From an uncultured Muribaculaceae bacterium (GTDB taxonomy: Bacteria > Bacteroidota > Bacteroidia > Bacteroidales > Muribaculaceae): a stretch of 64,000 bases of DNA. Both the position numbers and the translations under genes were made by a program. Below the pieces are notes generated by a model, which was given only the letters and a program-made list of their open reading frames with translations, was not told where the DNA came from and made no database searches. Shown here piece after piece: positions 25,843 through 34,575 of this stretch. Where the stretch lies: NCBI GenBank assembly GCA_944321685.1, contig CALUMH010000009.1, forward strand, positions 1 through 64,000, in the 5' to 3' direction. Every line of letters starts with the position of its first letter. Within the stretch, counting starts at the first letter, position 1.

Positions 25843-27882
25843 TTAAGCTTTCTTGCAACGCCCGCCGCGACGTTTACGGGCTATCTTCAGCACTTGTGCC
25901 GAACGGGCAGGCAGGTACAACTTAAGCCAACCAAGTCCGTGAGGAGCATAAAGCGGGTCGTCTTGAGTGAAATGATGCACACTCTCGTCAATGTTACCGT
26001 AACCGCCATAACGCTTGTCATCACTGTCAAACACACCGTCGTATTCGCCTACCGGGGCAAGTATGCCGTAGTCGGCAAACGACTTTGTGGGGCTGAAGTT
26101 GAAGATGAACACATAATCACCGCGTTTGTAGGCAAGCACCTGGTCATCATCTTTATCCCACAGTTTTTCCACAGGCAGCGACTGGAAGTTCTTGATACCG
26201 CCCACAAGATGTATCATATCATTATCGAAATTGTTGAGATATTGATATTTCAAGTCTTTGCGGTCAACAAGATCCCACTGGCGGCGGGCATACTTGTAGC
26301 TCCACCCGTTACCTTCGCGTGGGAAGTCGATCCACTCGGGGTGACCGAATTCATTGCCCATGAAATTCAAGTAACCGCCATTGATGGTGGTACAAGTCAC
26401 AAGGCGTATCATCTTGTGCAACGCCATGCCGCGGTCAACGGTCATATTGTTGTCACCCACGGTCATGTGCCAGTACATTTCGCTGTCGATTAGGCGGAAA
26501 ATAATCGTCTTGTCGCCCACGAGAGCCTGGTCGTGACTTTCGGCATAGCTTATAGTCTTTTCATTATAACGGCGGTTGGTAAGCTCCCAGAATATCGAGG
26601 TTGGATGCCAATCTTCGTCTTTCTTTTCCTTAATGGTTTTTATCCAGTAATCGGGGATACCCATGGCCATGCGGTAATCAAATCCCATGCCGCCATCCTT
26701 AAACTTCAATGCCAACCCCGGCATACCGCTCATTTCCTCGGCAATAGTAACCGCATTGGGATTTACCTGGTGAATAAGCAAGTTGGCAAGAGTCAGGTAG
26801 GTGATGGCATTGGTGTCTTGTGCACCGTTGTAATAATCATCATATGAACTGAAACCCTGCCCTAGGCCATGGTTATAATAAAGCATCGATGTCACGCCGT
26901 CGAAACGGAAACCGTCGAAATGATATTCTTCAAGCCAGAACTTGCAGTTCGATAACAAGAAGTGCAGCACCTCGTTCTTTCCGTAGTCGAAACACAGCGA
27001 ATCCCACGCAGGATGTTCACGCCGACCGTCGCCATAGAAATAAAGGTCGTAGCTGCCATCGAAACGGCCAAGTCCTTCAACCTCGTTTTTCACAGCATGA
27101 GAATGCACAATATCCATGATCACAGCAATGCCCAACTTATGAGCTTCGTCGATGAGCTTCTTCAATTCGTCGGGAGTGCCGAAACGGCTCGATGCTGCAT
27201 AAAAACTCGACACATGGTAACCAAACGAGCCATAATACGGATGTTCCTGTATCGCCATAATCTGTATTGCGTTATAGCCGTCGGCAGCCACACGCGGCAA
27301 TATGTTCTTGCGGAATTCCTCGTAAGTACCCACACGCTCGGCATCTTGAGCCATACCTATGTGGCACTCGTAAATGAGCAACGGCGACACATTGGGCTTG
27401 AAATCCTTCACCTTGAAACGGTAAGGCCGCGCCGGTGCCCACACTTGTGCCGAAAATATAAGCGTCTGCTCATCTTGCACCACACGCCGTGCATATGCCG
27501 GAATGCGGTCGCCCTCGCCGCCGTTCCATTTCATTCTCAACTTATACAAGTCGCCATGTTTCAGTTTGTCGGCATCAAGAGTAATTTCCCACACTCCGTT
27601 ATCCATGCGGGTGAGCGCATAGTCTTCGCGTTCGGTCCAATCGTTGAACGTGCCTATCATGTATATTGCTGTGGCATGGGGAGCCCATTCACGGAAGACC
27701 CAACCGGTCTTGGTCTTGTGCAGCCCGAAATAGTTGTGTGCGTTGGCAAAATCATTGAGCGAAATTTTGCCGCCGGTCAATTCTTTCTCCTTACGGATCA
27801 CATCTTCATACCGGCCATTGATGGCATCGGCATATGGCTCAAGCCACGGATCGTTCTTAATTATCGGAAGAACCTTTTTCAT
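25843..27882 (-). CDS. glgB: 1,4-alpha-glucan (glycogen) branching enzyme
   Basis: Cytoplasmic GH13 enzyme that cuts alpha-1,4-glucan and re-attaches it as alpha-1,6 branches. It has the N-terminal CBM48-like domain (FGLHKTKTGWVFREWAPHATAIYMIGTFNDW), then the catalytic barrel: VIMDIVHSHAVKN, FRFDGVTSMLY (nucleophile Asp), VTIAEEMSGMPGL (acid Glu) and YAESHDQALVGDKT (third Asp). At 679 aa with these exact motif versions it belongs to the eukaryote-like branching enzymes (GH13_8 type) common in Bacteroidetes. A basic C-terminus (KIARKRRGGRCKKA) is unusual. It is separated from the other glycogen genes by 5 kb and is on the opposite strand, with its own promoter. Confidence 0.95.
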   Translation of the reverse strand: MKKVLPIIKNDPWLEPYADAINGRYEDVIRKEKELTGGKISLNDFANAHNYFGLHKTKTGWVFREWAPHATAIYMIGTFNDWTEREDYALTRMDNGVWEITLDADKLKHGDLYKLRMKWNGGEGDRIPAYARRVVQDEQTLIFSAQVWAPARPYRFKVKDFKPNVSPLLIYECHIGMAQDAERVGTYEEFRKNILPRVAADGYNAIQIMAIQEHPYYGSFGYHVSSFYAASSRFGTPDELKKLIDEAHKLGIAVIMDIVHSHAVKNEVEGLGRFDGSYDLYFYGDGRREHPAWDSLCFDYGKNEVLHFLLSNCKFWLEEYHFDGFRFDGVTSMLYYNHGLGQGFSSYDDYYNGAQDTNAITYLTLANLLIHQVNPNAVTIAEEMSGMPGLALKFKDGGMGFDYRMAMGIPDYWIKTIKEKKDEDWHPTSIFWELTNRRYNEKTISYAESHDQALVGDKTIIFRLIDSEMYWHMTVGDNNMTVDRGMALHKMIRLVTCTTINGGYLNFMGNEFGHPEWIDFPREGNGWSYKYARRQWDLVDRKDLKYQYLNNFDNDMIHLVGGIKNFQSLPVEKLWDKDDDQVLAYKRGDYVFIFNFSPTKSFADYGILAPVGEYDGVFDSDDKRYGGYGNIDESVHHFTQDDPLYAPHGLGWLKLYLPARSAQVLKIARKRRGGRCKKA

Positions 27883-27919
27883 GCTGTTATTATTTTATAG
27901 GTTACAGTATTAGCATTTA

Positions 27920-27950
27920 CAAAGATACTACAAGGTGACAGTAGAACAAA
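27920..27950 (-). promoter_or_regulatory. Promoter for glgB
   Basis: On the minus strand TTTG (27950-27947), 19 nt, then TATCTTTG (27927-27920). Predicted leader about 33 nt. Confidence 0.8.
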
Positions 27951-28270
27951 ATAAATTTATTTGTTTTTTATACCCATCTTTGTGTTTATCTTATCGCGGT
28001 GCCGATGCAATGCATTACAGGATAAAAACCGATGCCACTTATTAACGGCCACAATTTGTCAAAAACCGGGAAAAACATATGCCCACCGTAATAATGCGTT
28101 TGCACTTTAATTTGAGTGGTACTGCAAAATGGGAATGTTAGTAATTGACTATATTTTCAGAAAAACAGAACAATAATTTAAAAAATAGTTAAGAATAATT
28201 AAACCATTAGGTATTTTATTTATTGAATATTTAATTTGCACTCGTTCTAATTTTAATCATTAAAACAACT
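27951..28270. other. Intergenic region between divergent glgB and the PepSY-like gene
   Basis: About 320 nt, very A/T-rich in its last 130 nt. There are TTTG and TTTAATTTG runs at about 28099-28115 and 28230-28238, but no full -33/-7 pair, no hairpin and no open frame worth calling. A promoter for the plus-strand gene must lie here. Confidence 0.5.
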
Positions 28271-29593
28271 ATGAAAACGACAAAACATTTATTTTTGACT
28301 TTTATTGCATGCATGGCCGTGATGCTCTCGGCTTGCAGTGACGAAGATGGCCCCATTACACCCGGCGGAACAATTCCCGACAATGTATTGGAGGCTTTCA
28401 ACAGCCAGTACCCGAATGCATCAAACGTAAGTTGGGAAATCAAAAGCGACTATGCTGTTGCCAGTTTCACCCTTGACGCAACACGCAGCAACGAGGCCGG
28501 AAAAAACAAAGCATGGTATCGCATGAGCGATGCACGCTGGTCGATGAGCGACTTCGACATTCCTTACAGCCAATTACCTCAAGCAGTGAAAACATCATTC
28601 GAAGCATCGGAATATGCCCAAGCCCCTTGGCACCGAGACGATGATGTAGATGTCATAACCCGACACGGATATGACGAAACAATATATGTCATCGATGTTG
28701 AAAAAAACGAGAATGGCATAGAAACCGACGTAGAACTGTATTACACTGCCGATGGAATTTTAGTCAACATAATAGTTGATGCCGAAAAGGATAACGACCA
28801 TAGCGATATGTTGCCAAGTACGCCTCCGACAACGATAACCGAATGGATAAAACAGAATTTCCCCGACGCACGTATCATCGAGATTGACGATGAAGACGGA
28901 GGTATCGAAGTTGACCTTATAGCCAATGGAATGAAACATGAAATATTGTTCACCGGCGCACAACAATGGATATATACCAAGACCGAATATGGCAGACGCA
29001 ACCTTGACCTTGTGGAACAGGTGGTGAAAGATGCCTTGAAGTCGTCACAGCACTACACATCGGATGCTCATATCGACGACATCGACCGTTATGAAACGGC
29101 CGAAGGTGATGTGTTCTACTGCTTTGAACTCGAAACACATTTCGACGACGACATCGACGTGTATATATCAATAACCGGCGAAATACTCTCGGGACGCCCA
29201 TCGTTAGGCCAGTCGGGAGGTGTTGCTGTCAACAATGACATTGAAGCATTTATTGCCGACAAATATCCTGGTGCCGTAATTGTGGGCAAAGACAATGATG
29301 ATGGATACCTCGAAATCGAAATCAGGCACGACGGCTTGGAAAAAGAGGTAATTTTCAACGGTAGGCTCGAATGGGTTTGCACCAAGTGGGAAATTTCGCG
29401 CCACCAGTTGCCCGATGATGTGGCAAACGCTATTACAGGTGCAGGATATTCGATACACCAAATCGATGATGACGACATTGATGTAATTGAAACTGCCGAT
29501 ACCATTACATATGAAGTGGAACTTGAAGACCGTGACGACGATATCAAGTTGATAATTGTCAACGGCACCATAGTTCACGTTGAAAGGGATTAA
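28271..29593 (+). CDS. Lipoprotein with three tandem PepSY-like domains
   Basis: Envelope lipoprotein of 440 aa with signal peptide and lipobox MLSAC (Cys22). The rest is three copies of a ~120-residue unit of the PepSY-like (BLIP-like) type. Each begins with a helix (VLEAFNSQYPNAS; TITEWIKQNFPDA; DIEAFIADKYPGA), then an E/D-rich strand pair, a 'QQWIYTKTEY'-like strand (KAWYRMSDARW; QQWIYTKTEYG; LEWVCTKWEIS), a second helix (LPQAVKTSFE; LVEQVVKDALKS; LPDDVANAIT) and a final strand pair. Acidic runs (DDDIDV, DDEDGG, DDDDIDV) could bind cations. Function unknown; PepSY-like proteins are thought to inhibit or bind envelope partners. Confidence 0.85.
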   Translation: MKTTKHLFLTFIACMAVMLSACSDEDGPITPGGTIPDNVLEAFNSQYPNASNVSWEIKSDYAVASFTLDATRSNEAGKNKAWYRMSDARWSMSDFDIPYSQLPQAVKTSFEASEYAQAPWHRDDDVDVITRHGYDETIYVIDVEKNENGIETDVELYYTADGILVNIIVDAEKDNDHSDMLPSTPPTTITEWIKQNFPDARIIEIDDEDGGIEVDLIANGMKHEILFTGAQQWIYTKTEYGRRNLDLVEQVVKDALKSSQHYTSDAHIDDIDRYETAEGDVFYCFELETHFDDDIDVYISITGEILSGRPSLGQSGGVAVNNDIEAFIADKYPGAVIVGKDNDDGYLEIEIRHDGLEKEVIFNGRLEWVCTKWEISRHQLPDDVANAITGAGYSIHQIDDDDIDVIETADTITYEVELEDRDDDIKLIIVNGTIVHVERD

Positions 29594-29611
29594 ATCATAA
29601 ACAACTGACAG

Positions 29612-29638
29612 GATAAGGGCGACCCGGTCGCCCTTATC
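29612..29638 (+). terminator. Hairpin after the PepSY-like gene
   Basis: GATAAGGGCGACC and its complement with a 3-nt loop. There is no long T-run after it, so termination or 3'-end protection are both possible. Confidence 0.6.
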
Positions 29639-29660
29639 TCATTATTAATGAAACCACAAA

Positions 29661-30446
29661 ATGATGCATACTTTAAAAACATTGTTATTATCGATGTCCA
29701 TATTAATGGCCGCTGTCACGGTTTTTGGACAAGATACCATAAGGGTGCGCGTGATGACTTATAACATGAGGTTTGGCGAACGTGCGTCGCTCGATGAATT
29801 TGCAGCATTTATCAAGGAACAATCGCCCGACTTTGTGGCACTGCAAGAAGTGGATTGCCGCAACCTGCGGGATGCTACACCGTGGCAGAACGGGCGTGAC
29901 TTTATAGCCGAACTTGCCATGCAGACGGGAATGTTTGGCCTGTATGGCAAAACCATAAATCTTAAAGGTGGTTACTACGGCGTGGGCATATTATCGCGGT
30001 ACCCGTATATCGACGTGAAGAAAACACTTCTGCCAAATCCTCGCAACAACGAACAGCGCGTGGTACTCGAAGGCACATTTGAATTGCCACACGACACGGT
30101 AACATTTGCCTGCACTCATCTCGACTATGAATACCCCGATGTCATCACCCGGCAGGCATTTTTCTTGTGCAATCATTTTAGCAACCATGCCACACCGGTG
30201 ATAGTCGCCGGTGATTTTAATTCCACACCCGAGTCTGAAGCAATTTCAAAAGCCATGCTGCAGAATTGGCTCAACGCGACAAACGGGACCCCCACATATC
30301 CTGCCGACAAGCCTGTGAGCAAGCTCGATTACATATTTACCGACACAAGAAATGACTGGAAAATAGAAAATACCGAAACCATAAATGTCGGATTGTCCGA
30401 CCACCTGCCCATAATTTCCGACTTGATTTATACAACAAATCAGTAA
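29661..30446 (+). CDS. Exported endonuclease/exonuclease/phosphatase-family protein
   Basis: Metal-dependent phosphoesterase of 261 aa. The signal peptide (MMHTLKTLLLSMSILMAAVTVFG) places it in the periplasm or outside. Family residues are visible in order: RVMTYNMRFGE (Asn), VALQEVDCRN (Glu), FACTHLDYE (His), VIVAGDFNSTPES (Asp, Asn) and the final GLSDHLPIIS (Asp-His). The combination is that of secreted Bacteroidetes EEP proteins, whose substrates include phospholipids, inositol phosphates and nucleic acids; which applies here is unknown. It follows the PepSY-like gene by 67 nt with a hairpin between. Confidence 0.9.
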   Translation: MMHTLKTLLLSMSILMAAVTVFGQDTIRVRVMTYNMRFGERASLDEFAAFIKEQSPDFVALQEVDCRNLRDATPWQNGRDFIAELAMQTGMFGLYGKTINLKGGYYGVGILSRYPYIDVKKTLLPNPRNNEQRVVLEGTFELPHDTVTFACTHLDYEYPDVITRQAFFLCNHFSNHATPVIVAGDFNSTPESEAISKAMLQNWLNATNGTPTYPADKPVSKLDYIFTDTRNDWKIENTETINVGLSDHLPIISDLIYTTNQ

Positions 30447-30477
30447 TTAGGGTACACACCGGCATAAAACATATTCT

Positions 30478-30485
30478 TATTTTTG
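30478..30485 (+). promoter_or_regulatory. -7 box (TATTTTTG) for the aldo/keto reductase gene
   Basis: A TAnnTTTG match 18 nt before the ATG at 30504. It also argues for this ATG over the upstream in-frame start at 30483, which would lie inside the promoter. Confidence 0.55.
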
Positions 30486-30503
30486 TGCAAAAAACAGGAA
30501 TAC

Positions 30504-31601
30504 ATGGAATATCGCAAATTGCCACACGGCAATGAACAGATAAGTGTCATAGGACTCGGCTCAAGCGCAATAGGCAATGCCGAAGAGCATGAAATAGAAG
30601 AAACCCTAACTGCGGCGGTTGATGCAGGTATCAATTACTTCGACTTGGCATCGGCTTCTGCTCGCCCGTTCGCCCCTTACGGGCGAGTGTTCAAGGGTTG
30701 CCGCAACCGCGTGTACTTGCAAGTACACTTCGGAGCAAATTATGAAACAGGCGAATATGGATGGACCACCAATCTCGACACTGTGAAACGTTCAGTCGAG
30801 TGGCAACTGCAACAATTACAAACCGATTACATCGATTTCGGCTTTATTCATTGCATCGACAGTGTTGAAGACCTGGAAAAATATGTATCAGGCGGAATAC
30901 TCGATTACTTGAAACATATGAAAGCGACAGGAGTGGTGCGCCACATAGGCCTTTCGTCACACACACCGTCGGTAACCAACCGCATCCTCGATATGGGGCT
31001 TGTGGATATGCTCATGTTCAGCATCAATCCCGGTTATGATTACAGCCAAGGGGAGTTTGCATTTGGCAGCGCAGCCGAACGCATGGCTCTTTACCGCCGA
31101 TGCGAGGCCGATGGCGTAGGCATATCGGTGATGAAGCCATTCAGTGCCGGACAGTTGCTCGATGCCAAGGTATCACCATTCAAGCAGGCTCTTACCCGTT
31201 ACCAATGCCTGCAATACGCGCTCGACAAACCGGGCGTTCTGACCACACTCCCGGGTGTGCGTGGCATCGATGATTTAAATGATATACTGGGATTTTGCAA
31301 TGCATCGGCCCAAGAACGCGACTACTCGGTAATAGGCACATTCTCACCTCGCGAAGTGGAAGGCGTGTGCGTGTATTGCAACCACTGCCAGCCATGCCCC
31401 ATGCACCTTGATGTGGGACTTATAAACAAATATTACGACCTTGCCCGCGTCGGCGATGCACTCGCTGCCGACCACTATGCCAAACTTGCCGTCAAGGCAT
31501 CATGCTGCATCGCTTGCGGCCATTGCAATCGCTGCTGCCCGTTCCACGTCGATCAGGTAACCCGCATGGCCGAAATCGCCAATTTCTTCGACAAAAAATA
31601 A
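30504..31601 (+). CDS. Aldo/keto reductase with C-terminal 4Fe-4S ferredoxin domain
   Basis: Cytoplasmic NAD(P)H-dependent oxidoreductase, 365 aa. The aldo/keto reductase barrel spans about residues 1-270 (GLGSSAIGNAE, DAGINYFDLASASARP with the catalytic Asp, IDFGFIHCIDSVEDLEKY with the catalytic-site His, VRHIGLSSH). The C-terminal part carries two ferredoxin-like clusters, CVYCNHCQPCPMHLD and CCIACGHCNRCCPFHVD, enough Cys for two 4Fe-4S centres. In the barrel the usual Tyr of the tetrad is replaced (ASASARP), as in other Fe-S members of this family. The electron partner and the substrate are unknown. Confidence 0.9.
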   Translation: MEYRKLPHGNEQISVIGLGSSAIGNAEEHEIEETLTAAVDAGINYFDLASASARPFAPYGRVFKGCRNRVYLQVHFGANYETGEYGWTTNLDTVKRSVEWQLQQLQTDYIDFGFIHCIDSVEDLEKYVSGGILDYLKHMKATGVVRHIGLSSHTPSVTNRILDMGLVDMLMFSINPGYDYSQGEFAFGSAAERMALYRRCEADGVGISVMKPFSAGQLLDAKVSPFKQALTRYQCLQYALDKPGVLTTLPGVRGIDDLNDILGFCNASAQERDYSVIGTFSPREVEGVCVYCNHCQPCPMHLDVGLINKYYDLARVGDALAADHYAKLAVKASCCIACGHCNRCCPFHVDQVTRMAEIANFFDKK

Positions 31602-31608
31602 AAAAAAT

Positions 31609-31643
31609 GAGGGTGTATCGAAATTATATTTTGATACACCCTC
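31609..31643. repeat. Solo terminal-repeat pair of the MITE-like family (copy C), acting as two-way terminator
   Basis: GAGGGTGTATCGAAATT and TTTTGATACACCCTC are the two ends of the MITE-like element with only ATA between, so a hairpin of about 15 bp forms. It is flanked by eight A on the left and a T-rich tract on the right, and it sits between the convergent reductase and carbonic anhydrase genes: a good terminator in both directions. Confidence 0.8.
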
Positions 31644-31655
31644 TCGATTTTTTAA

Positions 31656-32171
31656 TTATTCCTCATACCACTTGCTGTACATGAGGTAGTTGTGTGCTAT
31701 TTTCACGTTGATTTCACGGCTTTGGGCAGGGTCAACCATCTTAATGAATTTGGCTGGTACTCCGCCCCACATTTCATTGGGGCCAATCTTGGTTTTACCG
31801 GTAACCACACTTCCGGCGGCAACTATCGCCCCCTCGCCTACTTCGGCATGGTCGAGCAGCGTGCTGCCCATTCCTATCAATGCAAGATCATGGATTTTTG
31901 CCCCATGGATGGTTACGTTATGCCCTATCGAAACGTCGTTACCTATTTCAATGGTCGATTTTTCATACAATGTATGAAGTACCGAACCGTCTTGAATATT
32001 GACGCGGTCGCCTATGGTGATGGTGTTCACATCTCCACGCAGCACGGCATTAAACCACACGCTGCACCCCTCTCCCATCGTCACATCGCCAACAATAGTG
32101 GCATTGTCGGCAAGGAAACAATCCTTGCCTATCTTCGGGGTAAATCCCCTTACGCTTTTTATAAGTGCCAT
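31656..32171 (-). CDS. Gamma-carbonic anhydrase family protein (left-handed beta helix)
   Basis: A 171-aa trimeric hexapeptide-repeat protein. Repeats such as IGDRVNIQDGSVLH and IGNDVSIGHNVTIHG give the left-handed beta helix, and His66, His84 and His89 are in the positions of the three zinc ligands; Arg45-Gly-Asp47 matches the conserved R/D pair. Such proteins (YrdA/PaaY-like) may hydrate CO2 or have acyltransferase-like roles; activity is not guaranteed. The gene is at the end of a minus-strand unit and shares its terminator with the convergent reductase. Confidence 0.9.
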   Translation of the reverse strand: MALIKSVRGFTPKIGKDCFLADNATIVGDVTMGEGCSVWFNAVLRGDVNTITIGDRVNIQDGSVLHTLYEKSTIEIGNDVSIGHNVTIHGAKIHDLALIGMGSTLLDHAEVGEGAIVAAGSVVTGKTKIGPNEMWGGVPAKFIKMVDPAQSREINVKIAHNYLMYSKWYEE

Positions 32172-32215
32172 ATAATATTTTATTTTAAGTCACACAATAA
32201 AAATATTAACCACTC

Positions 32216-32489
32216 GTAGAGACGCGATTAATCGCGTCTCCCGAAATACCTGCCATGCCTGATGTTTTTGGGGCGTATCAAAATGCATTTTTGGCTCCCG
32301 TAGAGACGCGATTAATCGCGTCTCTACAATTACAACCATTATATTTTATAACATATTGTAAATAAATCATTCCCATCATCAAGACGATGTGCACGCCACG
32401 TCTCTACAATATCAATGTTGAAATTTTGATACACCTTCCCGGAATACCTGCCATTGATGTTTCTGAGACGCGATTAATCGCGTCTCTAC
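32216..32489 (-). repeat. Composite MITE-like element, copy D, flanked by direct repeats and extra palindromes
   Basis: The core (32269-32437) has both terminal repeats (ggggcgtatcaaaat; attttgatacacctt), the 28-bp palindrome at 32300-32327, the A/T spacer and a hybrid palindrome at 32383-32407 (left arm gatgtgcac, right arm gccacgtctc). It is flanked by a ~28-bp direct repeat (cccgaaatacctgccatg... at 32240-32267; cccggaatacctgccatt... at 32438-32463), each copy next to a further gagacgcgatt palindrome (32216-32240 and 32465-32489). The whole occupies most of the gap between the carbonic anhydrase and peptidase genes. Confidence 0.85.
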
Positions 32490-32531
32490 AAGTGGTTTTA
32501 AATCATCACCCTCTCTTGAAAACCGTTTTTT

Positions 32532-34316
32532 TTACAACGCACGAGTTTTATCGGCGAGCCAACGGCATTCGTTATCATCAAGGTAAGGCGACAAGCGGTC
32601 ATATACCTGCTTGTGATAATTATCTATTTGCTCGATTTCACGCGGAGTGAGCATCGACGTGTCGATGAGTTGACGGTCATAGGGGAAGAGCGTCAACACC
32701 TCAAAGCGGCAGAAGTCGCCAAATTCCTCGGAATGTTCACCTTCTACAGTAAGCACAAGGTTCTCGATGCGTATGCCATAGCGTCCGGCCTTATAAACCC
32801 CGGGTTCATCGCTTGTTATCATTCCGGGCTGCAATGTGGTGGGATTTTCATTAAGGCGAATGTTCTGCGGGCCTTCATGCACGCCAAGGAAATGCCCCAC
32901 TCCATGTCCGGTACCGTGCAAATAACTCATACCCTCTTCCCACAAATAAATACGGGCAAGGGCATCAAGCTGCGAACCACGGGTACCTGCCGGGAACTGG
33001 GCACGGGCAAGGGCAAGATGCCCTTTAAGCACAAGCGTATAGTCGTGCCGCTCGTCGGCTGTGGGATTGCCAAGTGTGAGAGTACGGGTTATGTCGGTAG
33101 TTCCGTCCAAGTATTGCGCACCGCTGTCGATAAGCAACAGCCCGTCGGCGGCAAGAGTCGATGCGCTCTCCTCAGTGGCCGAATAATGCACTATTGCACC
33201 ATGCTCGCGGTAACCGGCAATCATGCCGAAACTGTCGCCGCGGTAAAGCTCACTGCGGCCGCGGAACTCCATTCCTTTGCGCCACACGTCAAGTTCGTTA
33301 TACTTGCCCGAACCGACATTCTCTTCAAGCCACATAAACAAGCGCACAAGTGCCGCACCGTCGCGCTCCATGGCCTTGCGCGTACCGGCCAGCTGCACCT
33401 CGTTCTTCACGGCTTTGAGCATGGCAACCGGCGACGAAGCATACACTTTCATGCAATCAAGTGCACGAGCCAGGGTATCGCTCACCTTGGCCGGATCGAG
33501 CAAGATGGTTTCATGAGTGCTTATACCCGACAAGAAATCTTTTACCGCATCATAAGGCTTCACTTCCACATCTATCGATTTCAAGTAACCGCGCACTTCG
33601 TCATCGAGTTTAACGTCATCGATGAAAAGCGCCCGCCTGTCACGCGAAAGATACAGGTAAGATATAAACACCGGGGTAAATTCCACATCGCTGCCGCGCA
33701 TATTCAACGTCCATGCAATTTCATCGAGCGAAGGGATGAAAATCGACTCGGCATCGAGCCGTTCCACCTCGGCAAGCACACGGTCGATTTTGCTTGGCGC
33801 GCTTTCACCGGCATATTTTTCATCATGTATAAACACCTTTCCCGAAGGACGCTCCGGGCGGTCGGCCGTCCACACACGGTCGGCGATGTCAAAATCTGAT
33901 GCAAAACGCAACCCGTTGCGGCCGCACAATTCTTCGAGTGCGGCGGCATGGGATATCGAAAACAGGTAGCCATCCACGGCAAGCACGGCCCCGTCATGCA
34001 AGTTCTCCGTAATCCATTCTTCGATGGTGGCTTCACCCGGCACATCTTCTTTGTGCAACACAAAACCCGAATCCTCAAGCTGTGCGGCAGCTTGCAGGAA
34101 ATATCGTGAATCGGTCCATAATCCAGCTTCATCAAGTGTTACCACAGCAGTGCCGTTGCTGCCCGTGAAACCGCTCACGTGGTCGCGCAATTTCCAGTAT
34201 CCGCTTATATACTCGCTTTGGTGCGGGTCGGTGCCGGGAATAATCACGGCATCAACCCCAAGGCGGCGCATCTCATTGCGTAGAGCCTCAAGATTTTTTA
34301 CAGTTTCTTTACTCAT
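32532..34316 (-). CDS. Xaa-Pro aminopeptidase (M24B, long form)
   Basis: Cytoplasmic metallopeptidase that removes N-terminal residues before proline, 594 aa. There are three domains: two creatinase-like N-terminal domains (MRRLGVDAVIIPGTDPHQSEYI, GFTGSNGTAVVTLDEAGLWTDSRYFLQA) and the C-terminal pita-bread domain with the two-metal site DSGAQYLDGTTDITRT (Asp, Asp), GTGHGVGHFLGVHEGP (His), SDEPGVY (Glu) and YGIRIENLVL (Glu). All metal ligands are present. The form of about 600 residues is the eukaryote-like XPNPEP type usual in Bacteroidetes. It has a promoter box at 34362-34369. Confidence 0.95.
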   Translation of the reverse strand: MSKETVKNLEALRNEMRRLGVDAVIIPGTDPHQSEYISGYWKLRDHVSGFTGSNGTAVVTLDEAGLWTDSRYFLQAAAQLEDSGFVLHKEDVPGEATIEEWITENLHDGAVLAVDGYLFSISHAAALEELCGRNGLRFASDFDIADRVWTADRPERPSGKVFIHDEKYAGESAPSKIDRVLAEVERLDAESIFIPSLDEIAWTLNMRGSDVEFTPVFISYLYLSRDRRALFIDDVKLDDEVRGYLKSIDVEVKPYDAVKDFLSGISTHETILLDPAKVSDTLARALDCMKVYASSPVAMLKAVKNEVQLAGTRKAMERDGAALVRLFMWLEENVGSGKYNELDVWRKGMEFRGRSELYRGDSFGMIAGYREHGAIVHYSATEESASTLAADGLLLIDSGAQYLDGTTDITRTLTLGNPTADERHDYTLVLKGHLALARAQFPAGTRGSQLDALARIYLWEEGMSYLHGTGHGVGHFLGVHEGPQNIRLNENPTTLQPGMITSDEPGVYKAGRYGIRIENLVLTVEGEHSEEFGDFCRFEVLTLFPYDRQLIDTSMLTPREIEQIDNYHKQVYDRLSPYLDDNECRWLADKTRAL

Positions 34317-34361
34317 TTTTATATTGTTATTGTTTTAATTAAGACATCGATAAGCATACTA

Positions 34362-34369
34362 CAAACTTA
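34362..34369 (-). promoter_or_regulatory. -7 box (TAAGTTTG on the minus strand) for the Xaa-Pro peptidase gene
   Basis: CAAACTTA on the plus strand is a TAnnTTTG match, 45 nt before the ATG. The -33 element is not clear. Confidence 0.5.
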
Positions 34370-34542
34370 CACATTTTTCCTGAAACAATAACACTGATTG
34401 CAGCAAATATTGGCATTGCGGCAAAAAATCGATATTAAATCGTAAGCCGATACCAACAAAGTGCATTCAGGCAACCGCCACAGCCCCGAGAAACAAACGG
34501 AAAATTAGTAATTACAATTTATCACACTCTGCGTTTTTTTGC

Positions 34543-34550
34543 TATATTTG
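34543..34550 (+). promoter_or_regulatory. -7 box (TATATTTG) for the racemase gene
   Basis: A TAnnTTTG match 25 nt before the ATG at 34576; TTTA at 34518-34521, 21 nt upstream, may serve as -33. Confidence 0.6.
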
Positions 34551-34575
34551 CACCATAACTTTTTACCGCTATTTT

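Noticed and set aside
32216..32489. Repeated palindromes as a CRISPR array
   Set aside because: The units differ in spacing, orientation and length and include terminal inverted repeats; there are no regular spacers and no cas genes.
32613..33899. 428-codon plus-strand frame opposite the Xaa-Pro peptidase
   Set aside because: Antisense of a gene whose complete metal-ligand set is on the other strand.
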